Shown here piece after piece: positions 36,307 through 42,114 of a stretch of DNA of 42,114 bases. Every line of letters begins with the position of its first letter. The first letter of the stretch is position 1. A program made the position numbers and the translations under genes. The DNA comes from Calditrichota bacterium (GTDB lineage Bacteria; Calditrichota; Calditrichia; Calditrichales; J004). The stretch spans positions 1-42,114 of the forward strand of contig RFFS01000082.1 in assembly GCA_003696775.1 (NCBI GenBank), in the 5' to 3' direction. The notes below the pieces were generated by a model. That model saw only the letters and a list, made by a program, of their open reading frames with translations. It was not told the DNA's origin and ran no database searches.

Positions 36307-36585
36307 ATGGCTATTCATACAACATATTCCCAGGCACGCGCAAACCTGGCCAATCTTTTGACACGGGCATCGGAAGATAAAGAGATCGTTGTGATAAAAC
36401 GGCGGAATGCAGAGGATGTTGCTTTAATATCTTCATCGGAGTTATCAGGTTTGATGGAGACAGCTCACTTATTACGCTCTCCTAAGAATGCCCGACGTTT
36501 ATTAACTTCTTTAAATCGCGCTCTTACTGATACAGAACAGGTGACAACGTTGGAAGAGTTTAAGAAAGAGCTTGGCTTTGAGTAA
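36307..36585 (+). CDS. yefM: YefM-family antitoxin (Phd/YefM)
   Basis: A 92-residue antitoxin. The N-terminal DNA-binding Phd/YefM fold shows YSQARANLANLLTRASEDKE, IVVIKRRNAEDVALISSSEL and LMETAHLLRSPKNARRL, the family signature. The acidic C-terminal tail (about 65-92) should bind and neutralise the toxin. It overlaps the toxin gene by 14 nt. The TGTACA operator upstream supports transcriptional autorepression. Length and order (antitoxin then toxin) are typical. Confidence 0.93.
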   Translation: MAIHTTYSQARANLANLLTRASEDKEIVVIKRRNAEDVALISSSELSGLMETAHLLRSPKNARRLLTSLNRALTDTEQVTTLEEFKKELGFE

Positions 36586-36865
36586 GCAAGAGAAGAATGA
36601 ACTGAAAATCAGAGATGCTGTATTCCAACCGGAATTTCGGGAAGACCTGGCATATTGGGTTAAAACGAATCGTAAAATAGCTCTTCGCGCATTTAAAATA
36701 ATTGAAGAGATTATGCGGAATCCCTATCAGGGAATTGGCAAACCTGAACCTTTGAGATACTTAGCTCCGGGAGCATGGTCAAGGCGACTTACACAAGAAC
36801 ATCGTATTGTTTATCTTGTAAAAGAAAAACGCATCGATTTTTTACAGGCAAGATATCATTATTAA
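36572..36865 (+). CDS. yoeB: YoeB/Txe-family mRNA interferase toxin
   Basis: A RelE-superfamily ribosome-dependent endoribonuclease of 97 residues. The YoeB-like C-terminal half is clear: GKPEPLRYL with E59 (counterpart of E46), WSRRLTQEHRIVY with R72 and R78 (R59, R65), and a YHY end with H96 (H83). The N-terminus is about 13 residues longer than E. coli YoeB; a shorter start is possible but no better ATG is seen. All catalytic positions are kept, so the toxin should be active when free. Confidence 0.92.
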   Translation: MALSKQEKNELKIRDAVFQPEFREDLAYWVKTNRKIALRAFKIIEEIMRNPYQGIGKPEPLRYLAPGAWSRRLTQEHRIVYLVKEKRIDFLQARYHY

Positions 36866-37791
36866 ATATGTTGTTCAAAGACTGCGTCAACCCCGCGATG
36901 CACACCGAACACGGGTCTGCCTTTGGGTATTCGCATTTTTTTCAAATTTGTTCGGGCAGCATGTAGGTTAAACGCTTGTGATCAATGTGCCCTGTCCCCA
37001 AATTTTTTTAGGCCACTACGCCATGAAAACATTAGTCAATGAATTTCTGCCGCCTACAACGTATAGGATAGATAAATCAAACGACGGATGTATGATCATC
37101 AACGTACTGTTGATAGCCAGTACCTTTTCCTTATCCGTTTTTGCTTGAACCAATTGAGTTAGGGTTTTGGTAAAATCATATTGTACACAATCTGTAAATA
37201 TAGGATAATTTTTTTGATCGTAATTCAAAACCATAAAATCGTCAAACCAATTCAGAAATCTGTTGTAACTAATTCGGTGTGATTGTCTAATAAATCACCT
37301 AAATAATCTAAAATAGGCTTTTAGTCAAGTAAAATATCTTGTGTAAACGCCTTCCTAACCCGTTTTAATAAGCGGTGGCCCGTCATGCCGCCAGGCTCCA
37401 TTCCGGCTCCCCGCCTTCGCCCATTTTGTCACCATAACGGGACAGCTTCCAAATATCAACATCCTGCTTGCCTTTGCTCTTACATTCTGGAAGCGCTAAG
37501 AATGGTATGGGCCAATAAACCATATTAAAATCCGCCACAAGAACTTAATTGGGATTTTGCTTTAAGCATTTGTTACGGATTCTGCTCCCATTGCACATCA
37601 TTAAAAAAGATTAGGAATGAAATAGTGTGCGTTCGCCCTGTCAGACAGAGCTATTTAATGTTTAAAACAATGATGATGAATCGTAAAAAATAAATAAGAT
37701 GTAACAGTATGCACTAACAACTTTAGCTAAACATAACAGGATTCTTTATATGCTTGTCCTCATAGCTACCCGAATTGGGGGATGACCGGGC
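36866..37791. other. About 0.9 kb without an intact gene
   Basis: Between the toxin and the large kinase I find no complete gene. It holds the remnant annotated at 37016-37320 (minus) and a short GC-rich patch around 37375-37450 whose composition differs from the AT-rich flanks. The latter has fragmentary protein-like frames on the minus strand (for example LSRYGDKMGEGGEPEWSL). Around 37500-37791 I see nothing recognisable. The picture is a decayed accessory insertion beside a toxin-antitoxin locus. Confidence 0.55.
37016..37320 (-). pseudogene. Frameshifted remnant of an unknown protein
   Basis: On the minus strand the frame reads KPILDYLGDLLDNHTEL and continues VTTDF before a TGA at 37252-37254. 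One base away the frame continues LNWFDDFMVLNYDQKNY and runs to the stop at 37016 (ending NSLTNVFMA). Adding one T to the TTT at about 37256 would fuse them into about 100 residues. An in-frame TAA (37321-37323) sits just before. I do not recognise the family; low-GC composition differs from neighbouring genes. Confidence 0.45.
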
Positions 37792-40700
37792 TTACACCGG
37801 CTTCACCGGCAGGCTAAAATAAAACGTGGCGCCCTTGCCGGGCTCGCTTTCCACCCATACCCGGCCATTATGTAAAGTGATGATCTCCTTACAAATGGCC
37901 AGCCCCAGACCGGTACCTTTTAACGAGGCGTCTTTACCCGCTTCGGTTTGTTCATACTTATTGAACACTTTTTTCAGTTCGCTTTTTTCGATGCCCACAC
38001 CGCTGTCTTTGACCCATACATGCACCTCCCCCTTGCCCGGCCTGTCGCCCTTGACAAATCGGCTGCCCACTTCTATGTCGCCCTGCTCCGGCGTAAATTT
38101 TATGGCATTGCTGATGTAATTGGTCAATACCTGTTCCACGCGGGTTTTATCGAAAGCAAAAACAGGGACCGCTTCATCCAGCTTTTTAACAAACGTGATG
38201 TTCTTTTTATCGGTCAACACCTTTTGGTCTTCATAAACCGTTTCGATAAGGGTGTTTAAGGCATTCAGTTCTTTTTCCACGGAGAACTGCCCCACTTCCA
38301 GTTTGGAAGCGATCAGGAAATTATCCACTAGTTTCAGCACTTTCATGCTGTTTTCCTTGGCAATACCGAGCAGTTCTTCCTGTTCATCGGAAATTTCACC
38401 CACCACCTTATTGCGGACAATGTCGATATAGCCCTGCACGATGTTAAGCGGGGAACGCAAATCGTGCACCACCATGGAATTAAAATCGGCCTTTAACCGC
38501 TCGATGCGCTTTTGCGGCCGCAAATCGGCCAACACGCCTATAAACGTAGTGTCACCGCTTTTGCCGCTGCTGGGCGAAAGGTAAATTTTGAAAGGCATGT
38601 ACTGGTTATCATTGCCCCGCAGCTCGATTTCCAAACCGTCTTCGAAGCGATCCTGTTCGGTTATTTTATCCGGATGGGTGGTCACGTACATATAACGTTC
38701 CATGATCTCTTTTGAAGATTCTTTCATCAAATCGTATAAATTGCGGCCGTTAAGATTTTCCGCGTTGGTGTAGCCCATCAGGGTGGCGAAGCTGCGATTG
38801 TTATAGACAATCTGTCCCTCGAGGGAAAGGGTCAACAGCCCCATGGGCATGGTTTCGGCCAAAGCGCGGTACTTTGTTTCGGAAACTTTCAACTCCTCAT
38901 ACAAAGCGGCATTTTCCAGAGCCACGGCGGCCTGATTGGCAAAATATTCCAAACTGCGCACTTTTTCCTCATTAGGGCGTATCCGGTCCACGGGATCGTT
39001 GACGGATATAACGCCCAACTCCCGGCCGTGACTTTGGATGGGGATAAACAGCCAGTCCCTGTCCTGCCATTCCTTGCCGATCTTCATCTCAAACTGATGA
39101 CGGTCGCTTTCGCGAATCTGGAACTGGACAAATTTGTGATCCAGAAAATAGGAATTGCTTTGTCGGAAGCAGCGATCCTTGAGATAGCCGTACATGGTAT
39201 CGGGATATTTCCTGGCGATGCTTTGATACACTTTGGGTTGAATGCCGAAAAAACAAACATTCTCAAATTTACCCGTGCGCGCGTTTTTCTTATCCAGAAT
39301 AACGATATTCCAGCCGAGGGTGCGCCGGATAGCTCCGGCGATTTTGGGCAACAACTCGTCGATATGTTTTTCCAGCGTCAGTTCCTTGCCCAGCTCAAAC
39401 ACACGGTCCAGTTGCTTGATGGTTTGCTGCGCCTGTTTTATCAGTCGGCTTTCCATTAATACACCGGCCGCGTCACGGATCAGTTTTTCCGCCTCTTTGA
39501 TCATGCCGCTGGAAAAGCGTTTCATGCTGTTTTCATTGGCCGACAGGATGTAACCTTTTACCTCACCGGCGATCTCCACGGCAAACAGCACAACGGAATT
39601 ATAGGTACCGCCCGCCAGTCCGGCCATGGCCGCCAGGTCGGGCGCCGGGTTCTTTGTCAGATTATGCACCACGCTATCGGCCCGCGATTTGGTGAATTTT
39701 TCAAAATTAGGATAATCCCTGGTCATCAATACCGGTGGTTTTTCATCCTCAAACAGGTTGATTTCGCTGTCCGCCTGAAAACAATACTGCGGATAGAGAA
39801 AATGAAATCCCTTATTATAATTGAAATAGATACAGACATCGGTATGTAATTTTTGCAGGATTTGCCTGGTAAGATATTCGAACACCTGTTCTTCGCTGAA
39901 GCGATGAAAAAGCTGATGCATTTCCGCCGTACTTTTTACGGGCGATGGGGCGCGTTCACCGGCATACATCTTCCGCAGATCGAAGATACGATGCCCCATA
40001 TTGCTTACCAGTACGGCCAGGTCATTAAAAACATTTTCCTTAAGATGATTACGAATCGCCAGGCCGGCAATGATCACACCCACTGTTTTCTTGTGGGCAT
40101 AGATGGGGAACTGATAATACAATTCGCTTTTAATCTTTAAACCGCGTAACACCGACAAAACACGGCGATCGGTTATTTTATCCGGAGTTACAGGCGGGCC
40201 GCTGAAATAGTGGTCCTTCCAGAAGGGTTGCGAAAGAATGGCCATGCGGTTGATAGCGTCATTGGGCTCTTTGTTTAATATACTTTCGTAATCATATTGT
40301 CCGGTTTTGGTGTTGTAAACCAGATGCAGAACAAAATCAAAAGGGTAATCATTCCACAGGTGATCGTCCAGCAGCTCACTTAAACGTTGAATATCGTTGA
40401 TGATGGCCAGGTTGTATTGCAGTTCCGAAATATTGCGCAGACGATTGATTTCCTGTTGGAATTCAAGAGATCGGAGGTGGTTTTCGATATGCAGATTGAC
40501 ACGGATACGCAACTCCGCCAGGGAGGGATCATCGCCGATGACATCGGTGATGCCGTTTTTCTCCAGCATCACGCGGTCAAACAATTCCACATCGTTTAAC
40601 ATGGCGATGAGCGGGATGGCGCGGGTTAGGGTGTTTTTCCGCAGTTGACGGATAATCTGCTTGGCGTTTTTACTGAGCGCCTCCCCCCAAAGGATGACAT

Positions 40701-40848
40701 CGGGAGTGGTACTTTCGATCAGGCTCTGGGCCATTTCCATGTTTTGGGCAACCAGGACGGCAAAATCCAATTCACGAAAATAAGCGGCTATACGCTCCCG
40801 GCGTATTTTATCCTTATGAAGTAAAAGAATTTTCTTTTTATACAACAT
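37792..40848 (-). CDS. Large sensor histidine kinase: degenerate receiver, GAF domains, PAS, HisKA-HATPase
   Basis: A cytoplasmic kinase of 1018 residues. The N-terminus (about 1-125) has receiver architecture but lacks the acidic pair (LLHKDK), the phospho-Asp (VILWGEA, G55 at the usual Asp) and the conserved Lys (DVIGDDP), so it is a pseudo-receiver. GAF-like regions follow at about 140-295, 315-470 and 485-650, then a PAS domain (660-780). HisKA has H795 in VVHDLRSPLN. The ATPase domain has YISNAIKFTP, DSGVGIEKSE and GTGLGLAICKE. No output domain is attached. It ends 34 nt upstream of the divergently placed nothing-coding gap and begins 34 nt after coaX. Confidence 0.92.
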   Translation of the reverse strand: MLYKKKILLLHKDKIRRERIAAYFRELDFAVLVAQNMEMAQSLIESTTPDVILWGEALSKNAKQIIRQLRKNTLTRAIPLIAMLNDVELFDRVMLEKNGITDVIGDDPSLAELRIRVNLHIENHLRSLEFQQEINRLRNISELQYNLAIINDIQRLSELLDDHLWNDYPFDFVLHLVYNTKTGQYDYESILNKEPNDAINRMAILSQPFWKDHYFSGPPVTPDKITDRRVLSVLRGLKIKSELYYQFPIYAHKKTVGVIIAGLAIRNHLKENVFNDLAVLVSNMGHRIFDLRKMYAGERAPSPVKSTAEMHQLFHRFSEEQVFEYLTRQILQKLHTDVCIYFNYNKGFHFLYPQYCFQADSEINLFEDEKPPVLMTRDYPNFEKFTKSRADSVVHNLTKNPAPDLAAMAGLAGGTYNSVVLFAVEIAGEVKGYILSANENSMKRFSSGMIKEAEKLIRDAAGVLMESRLIKQAQQTIKQLDRVFELGKELTLEKHIDELLPKIAGAIRRTLGWNIVILDKKNARTGKFENVCFFGIQPKVYQSIARKYPDTMYGYLKDRCFRQSNSYFLDHKFVQFQIRESDRHQFEMKIGKEWQDRDWLFIPIQSHGRELGVISVNDPVDRIRPNEEKVRSLEYFANQAAVALENAALYEELKVSETKYRALAETMPMGLLTLSLEGQIVYNNRSFATLMGYTNAENLNGRNLYDLMKESSKEIMERYMYVTTHPDKITEQDRFEDGLEIELRGNDNQYMPFKIYLSPSSGKSGDTTFIGVLADLRPQKRIERLKADFNSMVVHDLRSPLNIVQGYIDIVRNKVVGEISDEQEELLGIAKENSMKVLKLVDNFLIASKLEVGQFSVEKELNALNTLIETVYEDQKVLTDKKNITFVKKLDEAVPVFAFDKTRVEQVLTNYISNAIKFTPEQGDIEVGSRFVKGDRPGKGEVHVWVKDSGVGIEKSELKKVFNKYEQTEAGKDASLKGTGLGLAICKEIITLHNGRVWVESEPGKGATFYFSLPVKPV

Positions 40849-40881
40849 AGCAGCTTTCAGCGTTTATTGATATCGGTTGAT

Positions 40882-41646
40882 TCACCGGTTCATGGCATAA
40901 ATCATTTCCATGCCTTCCAGGCTTAAAAAGGGTTCCACATGGGCGATCACCTCCGTTTCACGGGCAAGAACCGGAGCCAGACCGCCGGTGGCAATAACCT
41001 GAGTTTCCGCCCCCAGTTCCCGGCTGATATCCGCCACCAGCCCATTGACCATATGAATGGCACCGCGGATAATGCCCACCTGTATGCTTTCCGTAGTGGT
41101 TTGTCCCACCGGATGACGGGGAATGCTCAACTCCACCTGTGGCAATTTAGCCGCCTTGTGATGCAGAGCCCTTATGGATGTTTCGATACCCGGCGCGATC
41201 ACACCGCCCAGATAGTCACCCTCCTTATTCACGCAATCAAAGGTAGTGGCCGTACCAAAATCCAGCACGATAAGCGGGGCGCCGTATTTTTTAACACCGG
41301 CCACGGCATTGCATAAACGGTCGGCGCCCACCGTACCGGGGTCTTTATACAAAACACGCATTCCCAATTCCAGACCCGCATGAATCACCAACGGTTTGCT
41401 ATTGAGATATTTCTCGGTCATGCGCACATGGGAAGCGGTTAAATCGGGCACCACGCTGGAGATACACACGCCGGAGATATCTTTAAAATCGAAACCGCTT
41501 TGCTGACAATATATGCGCAGCAGAACGCCAATTTCATCCTCAGTACGCGCCAGTGACGAGGTAATGCGCCAGTGTTTAAGCACCCGGCCTTCGCGCATCA
41601 GACCAAAAACGGTATGCGTATTGCCAATATCGGTTACCAGTAACAT
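40882..41646 (-). CDS. coaX: Type III pantothenate kinase
   Basis: Phosphorylates pantothenate in the first step of coenzyme A synthesis. The 254-residue length is standard for CoaX. Signature motifs are VTDIGNTHTVFGL (phosphate-1), GADRLCNAVAG, VLDFGTATTFDCV (phosphate-2) and GGVIAPGIETS. Its ATG overlaps the birA stop (TAATG), a pairing seen in many bacteria. A monovalent-cation requirement and feedback insensitivity are typical of the family. Confidence 0.96.
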   Translation of the reverse strand: MLLVTDIGNTHTVFGLMREGRVLKHWRITSSLARTEDEIGVLLRIYCQQSGFDFKDISGVCISSVVPDLTASHVRMTEKYLNSKPLVIHAGLELGMRVLYKDPGTVGADRLCNAVAGVKKYGAPLIVLDFGTATTFDCVNKEGDYLGGVIAPGIETSIRALHHKAAKLPQVELSIPRHPVGQTTTESIQVGIIRGAIHMVNGLVADISRELGAETQVIATGGLAPVLARETEVIAHVEPFLSLEGMEMIYAMNR

Positions 41647-42114
41647 TAATACTCCACTACTTTCCCCGCTGTGATGATCCGTATGGCGCCGCTTTTCTGC
41701 CGTAAACGCAAAAAACCGCCGGAAGTTAAACCGGCGAACGTTCCTATAACAGTTTCCTCCGGCAGGCGCACGCTTACCGACCGATTTTTATGCAGGCTGT
41801 ACTTTTCCCATTCGGATATTACGGGATTTAATTTATTTTTTATCCATTCAAAATAGACGTTTTCAAAAATTTCCAAAAAGTGCGTGCTAAAGCGATGGAC
41901 ATCTATCCATTGACCCGTAAGCATGCGGCAGCTAACGGCATTTATCTCATTTGAAATCGATTCATCAAAAAAGGTGTTGAGATTAAGTCCGACCCCCGCC
42001 ACCAGCGCGTCCATGCGTCCGCCGCTTATGGTGGATTCCAACAAGATGCCGCTCAGTTTCCGGCCGGCCACCATCACATCATTGGGCCATTTGAATTGCA
42101 CGGCCCGTCCCACT
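41646..42114 (-). CDS. birA: Biotin-[acetyl-CoA-carboxylase] ligase, C-terminal part
   Basis: Attaches biotin to the carrier of acetyl-CoA carboxylase. The gene enters from the right window edge; the N-terminal part, including the biotin-binding GRGR region, lies outside. Visible are QFKWPNDVMVAGRKLSGILLE (family motif, catalytic Lys region), then VAGVGLNLN, and the C-terminal SH3-like domain (about 110-155, VIGTFAGLTSGGFLRLR). There is no evidence in the window for an N-terminal DNA-binding domain. It is translationally coupled to coaX. Confidence 0.93.
   Translation of the reverse strand, partial: VGRAVQFKWPNDVMVAGRKLSGILLESTISGGRMDALVAGVGLNLNTFFDESISNEINAVSCRMLTGQWIDVHRFSTHFLEIFENVYFEWIKNKLNPVISEWEKYSLHKNRSVSVRLPEETVIGTFAGLTSGGFLRLRQKSGAIRIITAGKVVEY

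Overview
The window looks like a chromosomal segment from a Gram-negative bacterium of the FCB superphylum (Bacteroidota, Calditrichota, Ignavibacteriota and relatives). The main pointer is a secreted repeat protein ending in a type IX secretion-style sorting tail (motif NYPNPFNPST). Lipoproteins, outer-membrane barrels, a YceI protein and a periplasmic amylase lipoprotein agree with a diderm cell. A Calditrichota-like host is my best guess, but it is inference: there is no 16S gene and I could run no search.

Layout. 1-3.6 kb: a cell-wall lytic transglycosylase (cut by the window edge) and an orphan hybrid histidine kinase. 3.7-4.8 kb: a minus-strand RNA block of tmRNA, tRNA-Gly(GCC), tRNA-Cys(GCA) and tRNA-Leu(UAA), with a terminator and one tiny membrane ORF. 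4.8-9.3 kb: a tightly packed minus-strand operon, spmA-spmB-cupin-DUF4920-PepSY protein-glgA. 9.4-15.8 kb: a TonB-like protein, 1-Cys peroxiredoxin, ferredoxin, outer-membrane barrel, Xaa-Pro aminopeptidase and thioredoxin. 15.9-28 kb: a second hybrid kinase, 3-methyladenine glycosylase, amylase lipoprotein, thioredoxin reductase, methionine synthase, an NrnA-like phosphoesterase, a 5'-nucleotidase and a SIMPL protein. These are mostly housekeeping, redox and envelope genes.

28-36 kb is the most distinctive part. One minus-strand cluster encodes a DUF2892 membrane protein, two tandemly duplicated CX4CH cytochrome-like lipoproteins, a five-repeat protein with a type IX sorting tail, a YceI protein and a DUF5777 barrel. 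Next to it lies a two-gene exopolysaccharide-type operon: a TPR plus barrel protein and a processive family 2 glycosyltransferase. The promoter regions of the two operons share two palindromic motifs, TGTGTTnnAACACA and GCGCATAnTATGCGC, which suggests co-regulation by unknown factors. The repeat-protein gene carries an in-frame TGA at a conserved Trp position and a T8-run frameshift, so it is a recent pseudogene, is decoded unusually, or contains sequence errors.

36.3-37.8 kb holds a YefM/YoeB-type toxin-antitoxin pair with its TGTACA operator, followed by about 0.9 kb without an intact gene and with a frameshifted remnant. 37.8-42.1 kb: a large GAF/PAS histidine kinase with a degenerate N-terminal receiver, then coaX and the 3' part of birA.
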